A stretch of DNA of 64,000 nt, taken from the NCBI GenBank assembly GCA_946222885.1, contig CAMIAK010000001.1, positions 310,001 through 374,000 on the forward strand, written 5' to 3'. The notes beneath the pieces are model-generated. The model saw only the letters and a program-made list of their open reading frames with translations, was not told the DNA's origin and made no database searches. Made by a program: the position numbers and the translations under genes. Positions 43,610-52,399 of the stretch are shown here, piece after piece; within the stretch, counting starts at the first letter, position 1, and each line of letters begins with the position of its first letter. Source of the DNA: an uncultured Nesterenkonia sp. (GTDB lineage: Bacteria; Actinomycetota; Actinomycetes; Actinomycetales; Micrococcaceae).

Positions 43610-46306
43610 ATGACCCAGGAATCCGCCGCCCCCGGCTCGCACAGCCGCTCCGCCGCCATGCACGAGGTGCCGGAGGAGATGCGGCACGACGTCGGGCTTC
43701 TGGGCGGCCTGCTCGGCCAGGTGCTCACCGAGTATGGCTCTGAGGGTCTGCTGGAGGATGTGGAGAAGCTCCGTGAGCTCACCATCACCGCCCTGGAGGA
43801 TCCCGACGGCGAGGAGCTCACCGCCGCTGAGGAGCTGGTCGACTCCTTCTCCCCGGACCGTGCCCGGGAGGTCGCCCGTGCCTTCACGTGTTACTTCCTG
43901 CTGGCCAATCTGGCCGAGGAGCAGCACCGGGTCCGCACGCTGCGCGCCCGCGACGGCGAGCTGCCCCTGACCGAGCAGCAGCCCTCCGACTCGGTGGCCT
44001 CGGCCTTGGCCCACCTCTCGGAGGAGGTCGGCCAGCGGGAGGCCGAGCGCCGGCTCAAGGAGCTGCGCTTCCACCCGGTGCTCACCGCCCACCCGACCGA
44101 GGCTCGGCGCAATGCGATCACCGCCTCAGTCCGGCGGATCGGAGATCTGCTGGATGAGCGCGATGACCCGCGCCTGGGTGCCGGCGCGTTGGCGAAGAAC
44201 CGCCGCGAGCTGCTCGAAGAGATCGACAACATGTGGCGCACCGCTCAGCTGCGCGTCTCCAGCCCCTCACCGCTGGACGAGGTGCGCACCGCCCTGGGGC
44301 ACTTCGACAACTCATTCTCCAAGACCTTCACCCAGGCCTACCGCCGCATGGACGACTGGCTCCAGGGGGAGCACGGCGGGGCCGGGGCGCCCAAGGCCCC
44401 GGCCTTCATCCGGCTGGGCTCCTGGATCGCCGGGGACCGCGACGGCAACCCGAACGTCACCGCCTCCATCACCCGTCAGGCCGTGGCCCAGGCCGCGGAC
44501 CGGGTGCTCTCGGAGCTGGAGAGCCGGGCCCGCGGCGTCGGGCTCTCGATGACCCTGGACGAGCGCTACACCCCGCCGAGCGAGAAGCTGACCGCGCTGT
44601 GGAACCGCTACAAGCAGCTCTCCGAGGAGCTCACGACCACGGCGGCCGAGCACTCCCCGCGGGAGCCCCACCGGCAGGCGATGCTCGCCATCGCCGGCCG
44701 GGTGGAGGCCACCCGGCGGCGCAACGCGGATCTCGCCTATGGGGTGCCGCAGGAGCTCATCGAAGACCTGCGGACCGTCCAGTCCTCGCTGGCCGAGGCC
44801 GGCGCCCAGCGTGCCGCCTACGGGGACCTGCAGGAGCTGATCTGGCAGGTGGAGACCTTCGGGTTCCACCTGGCCGAGCTGGAGGTCCGCCAGCACTCCG
44901 CTGTGCACAGCCAGACGCTGGAGTGGCTGGAGGATCCGGAGGCCTTCGAGGCCTCCGGCCGGAAGGCGGCGGTACCGGGGGAGGAGGTCTTGGAGACCTT
45001 CCGGGCGATCGCCTCGGTCCAGCAGCGCTACGGGGTCGACGCCTGCCGCCGCTACATCGTCTCCTTCACCCAGTCCGCGCAGAATCTCGCAGACGTCTAC
45101 ACCCTGGCGCAGAAGGCCCTGGGCGGCGCGCAGGCCGCTCCCGTGCTGGACGTCATTCCGCTCTTCGAGACCTATGAGGATCTGCAGAACGCCCCGCGCA
45201 TCCTGGACGAGATCCTGCAGAACCCGCACACCCAGGCGCGGTTGGAGCAGACCGGCCGGCGCATGGAGGTCATGCTCGGCTACTCCGACTCATCCAAGGA
45301 CGTGGGCCCGGTGGCCGCGACCCTGGCCCTCTACGAGGCCCAGGAGAGGATCGCCGCGTGGGCGATCGAGAACGACATCACCCTGACCCAGTTCCACGGC
45401 CGCGGCGGCGCGCTGGGCCGCGGCGGCGGACCCGCCAACCGCGCGATCATGGCCCAGCCCCCGCATTCGGTGGACCTGCGCTTCAAAGTCACCGAGCAGG
45501 GAGAGGTCATCTCCGCCCGCTACGGCAACCCGGAGATCGCCCTGCGGCACATCGAACAGGTGGCCGCGGCGACGCTGATGGCCTCTGCGCCCTCCACCGA
45601 GCGGCGCAACGCCGAGGCCGCTGAGCGCTTCTCGGAGCTGGCCTCCCGCATGGACGACGTCTCCCGCGAACGATTCCACGCTCTGGTCGGAGCAGACGGG
45701 TTCGCCCCCTGGTTCGCCCAGGTGACCCCGCAGGACGAGGTCGGGCTGCTGGCGATCGGCTCCCGGCCCGCCAAGCGCGGGCTCTCCGTGGAGTCCCTGG
45801 AGGACCTGCGCGCGATCCCATGGAACTTCGCCTGGGGGCAGGCCCGCATCAACCTCACGGGCTGGTACGGACTGGGAACCGCCCTGGAGGCGGTGGGCGA
45901 CGTCGAGCTGCTGCGCTCGGCCTATGCCGACTGGCCGCTGTTCCGCGCGCTGATCGACAACATCGAGATGTCCCTGGCCAAGACGGACCGGCGCATCGCC
46001 GAACGCTACCTGGCGCTCGGCGACCGTGATGACCTCTCCGCACTGGTGCTCGAAGAGCTGGACCTGACCACCAAGTGGGTCCTGTCCATCACCGGTCAGC
46101 AGCGTCTGCTGGAGAAGCACCGCGTGCTCGGCCGGGCCGTGCACCTGCGCAACCCCTATGTGGATGCGCTCAGCCTCATCCAGCTGCGCGCCCTCCGGAC
46201 CCTGCGCTCGGAGGAGAAGCCGGAGGAGAAGGCCCTCGACGACGCCCGCAACCTGCTGCTGATCTCGTTGAAGGGCGTCGCCGCGGGACTCCAGAACACC
46301 GGCTGA
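43610..46306 (+). CDS. ppc: Phosphoenolpyruvate carboxylase
   Basis: 898 residues from ATG 43610, which follows GAGGAG; GTG 43580 gives ten more residues and is possible. The catalytic motifs are H-P-T-E-A-R-R near residue 165, G-Y-S-D-S-S-K-D and F-H-G-R-G-G-A-L-G-R-G-G-G-P. It carboxylates PEP to oxaloacetate to refill the TCA cycle. Full length. Confidence 0.96.
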   Translation: MTQESAAPGSHSRSAAMHEVPEEMRHDVGLLGGLLGQVLTEYGSEGLLEDVEKLRELTITALEDPDGEELTAAEELVDSFSPDRAREVARAFTCYFLLANLAEEQHRVRTLRARDGELPLTEQQPSDSVASALAHLSEEVGQREAERRLKELRFHPVLTAHPTEARRNAITASVRRIGDLLDERDDPRLGAGALAKNRRELLEEIDNMWRTAQLRVSSPSPLDEVRTALGHFDNSFSKTFTQAYRRMDDWLQGEHGGAGAPKAPAFIRLGSWIAGDRDGNPNVTASITRQAVAQAADRVLSELESRARGVGLSMTLDERYTPPSEKLTALWNRYKQLSEELTTTAAEHSPREPHRQAMLAIAGRVEATRRRNADLAYGVPQELIEDLRTVQSSLAEAGAQRAAYGDLQELIWQVETFGFHLAELEVRQHSAVHSQTLEWLEDPEAFEASGRKAAVPGEEVLETFRAIASVQQRYGVDACRRYIVSFTQSAQNLADVYTLAQKALGGAQAAPVLDVIPLFETYEDLQNAPRILDEILQNPHTQARLEQTGRRMEVMLGYSDSSKDVGPVAATLALYEAQERIAAWAIENDITLTQFHGRGGALGRGGGPANRAIMAQPPHSVDLRFKVTEQGEVISARYGNPEIALRHIEQVAAATLMASAPSTERRNAEAAERFSELASRMDDVSRERFHALVGADGFAPWFAQVTPQDEVGLLAIGSRPAKRGLSVESLEDLRAIPWNFAWGQARINLTGWYGLGTALEAVGDVELLRSAYADWPLFRALIDNIEMSLAKTDRRIAERYLALGDRDDLSALVLEELDLTTKWVLSITGQQRLLEKHRVLGRAVHLRNPYVDALSLIQLRALRTLRSEEKPEEKALDDARNLLLISLKGVAAGLQNTG

Positions 46307-46337
46307 GCTGCCGCAGGGGCCCGCCCGGCCGGCTCCC

Positions 46338-47726
46338 TCATTCCGCCTTCTGGCGGATCTCCTCGGCCACGGCCCGCACAGTCTCCTCGTTCTGCGCGAC
46401 CACCTGATCCTTGCCCAGCAGGTCCTTCTCCCGGAGGAAGAGCATGCCGATGAAGGAGATCGCTGCGGTGAACACGAAGAACCAGGCGGGGGAGGAGACG
46501 TCGCCGGTCTGCTGGATCAGCCAGGAGGCGATGAACGGCGCGGAGCCGCCGAAGACGGCCACCGGGATGTTGTAGCCCAGGGCGATGCCGGTGGAGCGGA
46601 CGCGGGTGGGCAGCAGCTCGCTCATCGTGGCGTAGGGGACGCCGCAGTAGAGGCCGAATCCGATGGAGACTGCGATCAGCGGCGGGAGCATCCCGAAGGT
46701 GGTGGCGGTCGGAGCGGTGTAGAAGAACCAGACGGCGGCCAGGCCGGTGTATACCGAGACGACCAGCAGGAAGCCGCGGCGGCTGCCGATCCGGTCGGTG
46801 ATCAGCCCTGCGATGGGCATCAGCACGATGCCGATCGCACCGGCCATCAGGACGTAGAGGAACGTCGTGCCCCAGTCCAGCTCCAGGATGGTGTTGAGGT
46901 AGGTGGTCATGTAGGTGAGCACCAGGTAGAAGCTCGAGGCCAGCAGGGTGATGGCCGCGCCGACCAGCAGGAGCTGGCGCGGGTAGCGCATGACCTCGCG
47001 CAGCGGGGCCTTCGAGAGCCGGTTCTCCTTCTGCAGGGTCTTGAACTCGGGGCTGTCCTCGAGCTTCAGGCGGATGTAGATGGCGATGGCTCCCAACGGT
47101 CCGGCCAGCAGGAACGGGATGCGCCAGCCCCATTCGGTCATGGTCTCCGAGCCCAGCGCCCAGGACAGGCCGTTGCCGACGACGGCGCCGATGAGCAGAC
47201 CGGTCGCCGCGGTCGCCATCAGGTAGCTGGTGGCGTAGCCGCGGGTCCCCTTCTTGGCGTACTCGGCGATGAAGGCGGTGATGGTGGAGATCTCGCCGCC
47301 TGCGGAGAAGCCTTGGATCAGCCGCAGGAACACCAGCAGCACCGGGGCCGCCAGACCGATGGAATGTGCGGAGGGAAGCAGCCCGATGCACATCGTGGCT
47401 CCGCACATCAGGGTCAGCACGATGAGCAGAGTGGCGCGCCGGCCGATCCGGTCGGCCAGCGGGCCGAAGAACAGCCCGCCCAGCGGCCGGACGAAGAAGC
47501 TCAGCGCGAAGACGGCGAAGGCGCTGAGGATCTCCACCAGCGGGTCCTCGGAGATGAAGAAGTTCGCGCCGACGTAGACCGCCAGGAATCCGTAGATGCC
47601 GTAGTCGTACCACTCGATGAGGTGGCCGACGGTGGCGCCCACGAAGGCCTTGCGCCGGGCTTTGGGGGTGGTCTCGGGGATGGGGCCGGAGGCTGCGCCG
47701 CCTGCGGCCGCAGTGGCAGATGACAT
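46338..47726 (-). CDS. MFS transporter of the metabolite:H+ symporter (MHS) family
   Basis: 462 residues from ATG 47726, preferred over 47780 because a GAGGAA-type site precedes it. Twelve helices; V-G-H-L-I-E-W-Y-D-Y-G-I-Y-G in helix 1 and D-R-I-G-R-R in the 2-3 loop are MHS hallmarks (relatives move alpha-ketoglutarate, shikimate, proline/betaine or aromatic acids). As the first gene of the catabolic island it probably imports the substrate. A shared 15-bp motif (47784-47798) lies 58 bp upstream of its start. Confidence 0.9.
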   Translation of the reverse strand: MSSATAAAGGAASGPIPETTPKARRKAFVGATVGHLIEWYDYGIYGFLAVYVGANFFISEDPLVEILSAFAVFALSFFVRPLGGLFFGPLADRIGRRATLLIVLTLMCGATMCIGLLPSAHSIGLAAPVLLVFLRLIQGFSAGGEISTITAFIAEYAKKGTRGYATSYLMATAATGLLIGAVVGNGLSWALGSETMTEWGWRIPFLLAGPLGAIAIYIRLKLEDSPEFKTLQKENRLSKAPLREVMRYPRQLLLVGAAITLLASSFYLVLTYMTTYLNTILELDWGTTFLYVLMAGAIGIVLMPIAGLITDRIGSRRGFLLVVSVYTGLAAVWFFYTAPTATTFGMLPPLIAVSIGFGLYCGVPYATMSELLPTRVRSTGIALGYNIPVAVFGGSAPFIASWLIQQTGDVSSPAWFFVFTAAISFIGMLFLREKDLLGKDQVVAQNEETVRAVAEEIRQKAE

Positions 47727-47783
47727 GGTGGTGCTCTCTTCCTCGGTGGAGCTCAGCCGGTGATGTGATCGGAGGGCCATTAA

Positions 47784-47798
47784 TAGGACTTCCGACTA
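47784..47798. promoter_or_regulatory. Shared catabolic operator, site 1
   Basis: TAGGACTTCCGACTA upstream of the MHS transporter gene. It matches sites at 49023-49037 (12 of 15) and 53969-53983 (11 of 15). Confidence 0.55.
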
Positions 47799-47835
47799 AA
47801 ATGTGACACATGCCACACATTAAGTCAAGGGTTGG

Positions 47836-48987
47836 TCACACGAAGGCGGAGATTCCGGTGACTCCGCGGCCGGCGATGAGCATGTTGATGCCGTAGCTGC
47901 CCTCATAGGCGTGGATCGCCTCGACGTCGGCCGCGATCTTCGCGATCTCGGAGGTGCTCAGGATGCCGTTGCCGCCGAGCACCTCGCGGGCCAGAGCTGC
48001 GGATTCGCGGGCCAGCCTGGTCAGGGTGGCCTTGGCCAGCGAGGCGCGGGTCATCGTCAGGCGGTCCTCCGCCAGCAGTCGGCTCAGCTCGCCCATGAAG
48101 GCGGTGGAGACCGCCAGGTTTCCGGCGATGCCGGCCAGCGCGGACTGGATCAGCTGGAAGGATGCCAGCGGTCTGCCGAACTGCTCGCGCTCGGCGGCGT
48201 ATCCACGGGCGATGTCGAAGAGCGCCTGCTGGGCGCCCACCGCCTGCCAGCCGACCCAGGCCCGGGAGCCGCGGAGCCCGTCGCTGACGGCTTCGAAGCT
48301 GGTGGCCCCGGCGAGCAGGGCGTCCTCCGGGACCTGCACGTCAAGAGTGACCTCGGCGTTCTGCATGATCCGCAGACCTGTCTTATGGCTGATCTTGGTG
48401 GCGGTGTACCCGGGGGTGTCGGTGGGGACGAGGTATCCCTTGATCTCGCCGTCGGCGGTGTCCCGCGCCCAGACCAGGGCGACGTCGGCCACGGTGCCCA
48501 GGCCGATCCACCGCTTTGCGCCACGGATGTGCCACCTGCCTCTGTGCAGCTCGGCCGTGGTGGCCAGGCCCCCGGCGATGTCGGAGCCGTGGTCGGGCTC
48601 GGTGAGGCAGAAGGCGCCCAGGGTCCGGAGGCGGCGCAGGCCCGGAACCCACTGTTCGCGCTGGGTCTCGGAGCCCAGGGAGCCGATGAGCCCCAGGATG
48701 AGCTCGTTATGGATTCCCACCACGGAGGAGAGGGAGACGTCGGCCCGTGCCAGTGCGGCGTGGATGAGGCCCTGGAGGAGCGGGGAGGAGCCGTCCACGA
48801 AGATCTCTCCCAGTCCCCGGTCTCCGAGTTCGCCGAGCAGCTCGCGCGGCAGCTCCTCGGCGTTCCACGGCTCGATGCTCGCAGGGCGGATGACCTCCTG
48901 GGCGAAGTCCTCGACCTCCTCCAGGCGGTGCCGTTCGGCGGGGTCGAGATGGCGGGCCAGCTCCAGCAGGTCCGGGTGTGTGCTCAT
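47836..48987 (-). CDS. Acyl-CoA dehydrogenase (glutaryl-CoA dehydrogenase-like)
   Basis: 383 residues. C-L-T-E-P-D-H-G-S-D-I-A-G and K-R-W-I-G-L-G are the usual FAD/acyl-CoA contacts, E-Q-F-G-R-P-L-A-S-F-Q-L-I-Q is the family helix, and A-Y-E-G-S-Y-G-I-N-M-L-I-A-G-R-G-V-T-G-I carries the catalytic Glu in a glutaryl-CoA dehydrogenase-like context. It alpha,beta-desaturates an acyl-CoA. Substrate unknown; given the MmsA/MmsB neighbours, a branched-chain acyl-CoA is plausible. Divergent from the ligase gene. Confidence 0.9.
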   Translation of the reverse strand: MSTHPDLLELARHLDPAERHRLEEVEDFAQEVIRPASIEPWNAEELPRELLGELGDRGLGEIFVDGSSPLLQGLIHAALARADVSLSSVVGIHNELILGLIGSLGSETQREQWVPGLRRLRTLGAFCLTEPDHGSDIAGGLATTAELHRGRWHIRGAKRWIGLGTVADVALVWARDTADGEIKGYLVPTDTPGYTATKISHKTGLRIMQNAEVTLDVQVPEDALLAGATSFEAVSDGLRGSRAWVGWQAVGAQQALFDIARGYAAEREQFGRPLASFQLIQSALAGIAGNLAVSTAFMGELSRLLAEDRLTMTRASLAKATLTRLARESAALAREVLGGNGILSTSEIAKIAADVEAIHAYEGSYGINMLIAGRGVTGISAFV

Positions 48988-49022
48988 GATGTCTCCATCC
49001 CAGGTTGGGGCTTTACCGAATA

Positions 49023-49037
49023 TTGGACTTCCAAGTA
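49023..49037. promoter_or_regulatory. Shared catabolic operator, site 2
   Basis: TTGGACTTCCAAGTA, containing the perfect palindrome TTGGACTTCCAA if the central CT is ignored, lies in the 99-bp gap between the divergent acyl-CoA dehydrogenase and acyl-CoA synthetase genes. Confidence 0.6.
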
Positions 49038-49086
49038 TATTCTAAGCGTGAGATGGATCACATTGTCGACGAAGGGGAGCAGCCTC

Positions 49087-50850
49087 ATGACAGTCACCGA
49101 CGAGTTCCGCGCGGCACGCGACCACCTGGTCGAGGCGCAGGAGGACTGGAGCCGGGCTCGGGAGGAGTTCCGGTGGCCGCGCTTCAGCCACTTCAACTTC
49201 GGCTTCGACTGGTTCGACCAGCTGGCGGCTGACCCGGCCCGGGCCGATCAGGACGCGCTGGTCATCGTGGAGCAGGACGGCAGCCGTCTCTCGCGGACCT
49301 TCGCCCAGCTCTCCGCGGACTCCAACCGGGTGGCCAACTGGCTCCGGGGGATCGGTGTGGTCCGGGGCGACCGGATCCTGCTGATCCTGGGCAATCAGGT
49401 GGAGCTGTGGGAGACCATGCTCGCCGCCATCAAGCTCGGTGCGGTGCTGGTGCCCACCACCACACAGATGGGCGCCTATGATCTGCAGGACCGGGTGACG
49501 CGGGCAGAGGCGAAGTGGGTGGTCGGCGGCACCGGGACGCTGGAGAAGTTCATCGAGGTGGAGGGCGACTACGCTCTCATCCACGTGCCGGGGGTCTACG
49601 CCTCCGAGGAGGCCGCCCCAGTCGTCCCCGGCCGCAGGGTCCACTCCTATCCGGAGGCCTACGGGACCTCTGCAGAGCTCAGCCCTGCAGAGCCGACCGG
49701 AGCGGATGAGACGCTGCTGCTGTACTTCACCTCCGGCACCACCTCGAAGCCGAAGCTGGTGGAGCATACCCACACCTCCTATCCGGTGGGCCATCTCTCC
49801 ACGCTCTACTGGATCGGGCTGCAGCCCGGCGACGTCCATCTCAACGTCTCCTCGCCCGGATGGGCCAAGCACGCCTGGTCCAACTTCTTCGCCCCGTGGA
49901 TCGCGGAGGCGACCATCTACCTCTACAACTTCACCAAGTTCGACGCCGCCGCCCTGCTGCAGAACATGGACCGGGCCGGGGTCACCACCTTCTGCGCCCC
50001 GCCCACGGTGTGGCGGATGCTCATCAAATCCGACCTGACCCAGCTGAAGCACCCGCCGCGGGTGGCCGTCTCTGCCGGGGAGCCGCTCAACGCGGAGGTC
50101 ATCGAACAGGTCCAGCGGGCCTGGGGGTGCACCATCCGTGACGGGTTCGGGCAGACTGAGTCCTCCCTGCAGATCGCGAACACCCCCGGCCGGCCGGTGA
50201 AGTTCGGCGCCATGGGGGTGCCGCTGCCCGGCTTCGACGTCAGGCTCCTGGACCCGGTCACCGGCCAGGAGGGGCAGGAGGGCGAGATCTGCCTGAACCT
50301 GGACAGTCCCCTCTACGGCCGGCCGGTGGGCCTGATGAAGGGCTACTACGGCGACCCGGAGAAGAACGCCGAGGTCTTCCGTGACGGGCATTATCACACC
50401 GGAGACATCGCCTCCCGGGACGAGCACGGCGTGATCACCTATGTGGGGCGGGCCGACGACGTCTTCAAGTCCTCCGACTACAAGGTCTCGCCCTTCGAGC
50501 TGGAGTCGGTGCTCGTGGAGCATCCCGCCGTGGTGGAGGCGGCGATCGTCCCGGCCCCCGACGAGATCCGGCTGGCCGTCCCCAAGGCCTACGTCACCCT
50601 GGCCCAGGGCTGGGATCCGGACGAACGCACGGCGGCGGCCATCCTGCAGCACAGCCTGGACAAGCTCCCGCCCTATAAGCGGATCCGGCGCATCGAGTTC
50701 ACCGAGCTGCCCAAGACCATCTCGGGCAAGATCCGGCGCGTCCAGCTGCGCAGGGCGGAGGAGGAGCGTGCCGCCGGCGCCGCGCCGGAGGGCTCCGGGG
50801 TGGAGTTCCGGGAGGAGGACCTGGGGCTGCGCCCGCGGCGGGAGGTCTGA
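49087..50850 (+). CDS. AMP-forming acyl-CoA synthetase
   Basis: 587 residues from ATG 49087. The P-loop motif is L-L-L-Y-F-T-S-G-T-T-S-K-P-K, the hinge Y-H-T-G-D-I-A-S-R-D, and the catalytic C-terminal lysine T-I-S-G-K-I-R-R. The S-S-P-G-W-A-K-H-A-W and F-G-Q-T-E segments place it near acetyl-CoA synthetase/ACSM medium-chain or aryl-acid ligases. It activates a carboxylic acid to its CoA ester, the entry step of the island. The open frame continues upstream over the dehydrogenase gene but that part is noncoding on this strand. Confidence 0.9.
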   Translation: MTVTDEFRAARDHLVEAQEDWSRAREEFRWPRFSHFNFGFDWFDQLAADPARADQDALVIVEQDGSRLSRTFAQLSADSNRVANWLRGIGVVRGDRILLILGNQVELWETMLAAIKLGAVLVPTTTQMGAYDLQDRVTRAEAKWVVGGTGTLEKFIEVEGDYALIHVPGVYASEEAAPVVPGRRVHSYPEAYGTSAELSPAEPTGADETLLLYFTSGTTSKPKLVEHTHTSYPVGHLSTLYWIGLQPGDVHLNVSSPGWAKHAWSNFFAPWIAEATIYLYNFTKFDAAALLQNMDRAGVTTFCAPPTVWRMLIKSDLTQLKHPPRVAVSAGEPLNAEVIEQVQRAWGCTIRDGFGQTESSLQIANTPGRPVKFGAMGVPLPGFDVRLLDPVTGQEGQEGEICLNLDSPLYGRPVGLMKGYYGDPEKNAEVFRDGHYHTGDIASRDEHGVITYVGRADDVFKSSDYKVSPFELESVLVEHPAVVEAAIVPAPDEIRLAVPKAYVTLAQGWDPDERTAAAILQHSLDKLPPYKRIRRIEFTELPKTISGKIRRVQLRRAEEERAAGAAPEGSGVEFREEDLGLRPRREV

Positions 50851-50906
50851 TCCGTTGCCCCTACAATGGTCGGAACCCCACAGACCTCCGAGGAGACGCC
50901 GAGCCG

Positions 50907-51413
50907 ATGCACCCGCCGCTGCCCAGGGACCCGATCGCCGAGATCCAGAAGAACTGGGAGCGGCATGGCTGGGGCGAGGCGGCGACGCCGGCAGCCGCGG
51001 TCACCGCGATCATGCGCACCCAGCAGATCCTGCTGAGCCGGGCGCAGCAGATCCTCAAGCCCTTCCATCTGACCTTCGCCCGCTATGAGGTGATCTCCCT
51101 GCTGAGCTTCTCCCGGGAGAAGCGGATGCCGATGAACAAGGCCTCCAAGCTGCTGCAGGTCCACCCCACCTCGATCACCAACGCGGTGGACCGCCTGGAG
51201 ACCGCCGGGCTGGTGGAGCGCCAGCCCCATGAGTCTGACCGGCGCGCCATGCTGCTGGTGCTCACCCCGGAGGGCAAACAGGTCGCCGAGCAGGCCACCG
51301 AGGCGCTCAATGAGGGGCTCTTCGAGCAGACCGGCTTCGACGACGCTGAGATCCGGGACCTCAACCGGATCCTCGCCAACTTCCGGCGCCGGGCCGGCGA
51401 CTTCACCGGCTGA
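50907..51413 (+). CDS. MarR-family transcriptional regulator
   Basis: 168 residues. A central winged helix (about 45-130) includes M-N-K-A-S-K-L-L-Q-V-H-P-T-S-I-T-N-A-V-D-R-L, the recognition helix, followed by the D-R-R wing (E-S-D-R-R-A-M-L-L-V-L-T). MarR repressors often bind CoA thioesters or aromatic acids and release short palindromes. It is 56 bp after the synthetase gene and is the only regulator in the island, so it may bind the shared 15-bp sites. Confidence 0.9.
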   Translation: MHPPLPRDPIAEIQKNWERHGWGEAATPAAAVTAIMRTQQILLSRAQQILKPFHLTFARYEVISLLSFSREKRMPMNKASKLLQVHPTSITNAVDRLETAGLVERQPHESDRRAMLLVLTPEGKQVAEQATEALNEGLFEQTGFDDAEIRDLNRILANFRRRAGDFTG

Positions 51414-52334
51414 CTAGGCGGCCGGCGGGTTCGGCGTGCTCTTCTCGCGGATGGTGTTGATGATCGCGGAGAAGTCCTGCCGCGCTCCCTCGCCGGAGGC
51501 GAACTCGGCGTAGACCTCGGCGGCCAGCGGGCCCATGGAGGCGGCCACCCCCTGCTCCTGCAGCGCGGTCACCGCCAGGGTGAGGTCCTTGTCCATCAGG
51601 GCCCCGGCGAAGCCCGGCTCATAGCCGCGGTTGGCGGGAGAGGTGGGCACCGGCCCGGGGACCGGGCAGTTGGTGGTCAGCGCCCAGCACTGGCCCGAGG
51701 CCTTGGAGACCACGTCATAGAGGGCCTGATGCTCCAGCCCGAGCTTCTCGCCGAGCACGAAGGCCTCGCCCACCGCGATCTGGGTGACGCCCAGGATCAT
51801 GTTGTTGCAGATCTTCGCCGCCTGGCCGAGTCCGTTCGTCCCGCAGTGCACGGCCCGGGCGCCCATGATGTCCAGCAGCGGCTCCACCTCGGCGAAGACC
51901 TCTTCGGAGGCGCCCACCATGAAGGCCAGGGTGCCGGCCTCGGCGCCCACGACGCCGCCGGAGACAGGGGCGTCGGCGGCCCGGAAGCCGGCCTCCTGGA
52001 CCAGCCGGGCAGCCTGTTGGGCCTCGGAGATGTTGATGGTGGAGCAGTCCAGGAAGATGGTGCCGGGCCGGGCGGCCGAGAGCAGCCCGGGGGAGTCCTG
52101 GTAGGCGGAGAGGACATGGCGTCCCGAGGGAAGCATGGTCAGCACCACCTCCGCCGCGGCCACAGCCTCCAGGGGGTCGTCGACCACATGGACGCCGCTG
52201 CTCCGTGCGGCCTCCATGGCTGCGGGGACCACGTCGAAGCCCCGGACGGCGACCCCCGCCTCCACCAGGTTCGCGGCCATCGGGCCGCCCATATGGCCCA
52301 GGCCGATGAAGGCGACGGTGGGATGGCTGCTCAT
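51414..52334 (-). CDS. mmsB: 3-Hydroxyisobutyrate dehydrogenase
   Basis: 306 residues from ATG 52334, after GGAGG; the open frame extends further upstream over mmsA but without similarity. F-I-G-L-G-H-M-G-G-P-M-A is the NAD site; D-A-P-V-S-G-G-V-V-G-A is substrate-binding; the catalytic lysine is in G-L-G-Q-A-A-K-I-C-N-N. It oxidises 3-hydroxyisobutyrate to methylmalonate semialdehyde, the substrate of the adjacent mmsA product. Confidence 0.93.
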   Translation of the reverse strand: MSSHPTVAFIGLGHMGGPMAANLVEAGVAVRGFDVVPAAMEAARSSGVHVVDDPLEAVAAAEVVLTMLPSGRHVLSAYQDSPGLLSAARPGTIFLDCSTINISEAQQAARLVQEAGFRAADAPVSGGVVGAEAGTLAFMVGASEEVFAEVEPLLDIMGARAVHCGTNGLGQAAKICNNMILGVTQIAVGEAFVLGEKLGLEHQALYDVVSKASGQCWALTTNCPVPGPVPTSPANRGYEPGFAGALMDKDLTLAVTALQEQGVAASMGPLAAEVYAEFASGEGARQDFSAIINTIREKSTPNPPAA

Positions 52335-52399
52335 GCTGATACCTCCTGCTGCGGGCCGGGTGCTGTCCCCGGCGGAATGGGTTGGGGCGCCTCCGGCGC

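Noticed and set aside
47911..49086. N-terminal extension of the acyl-CoA synthetase
   Set aside because: It is antisense to the acyl-CoA dehydrogenase; ATG 49087 gives the usual protein start.
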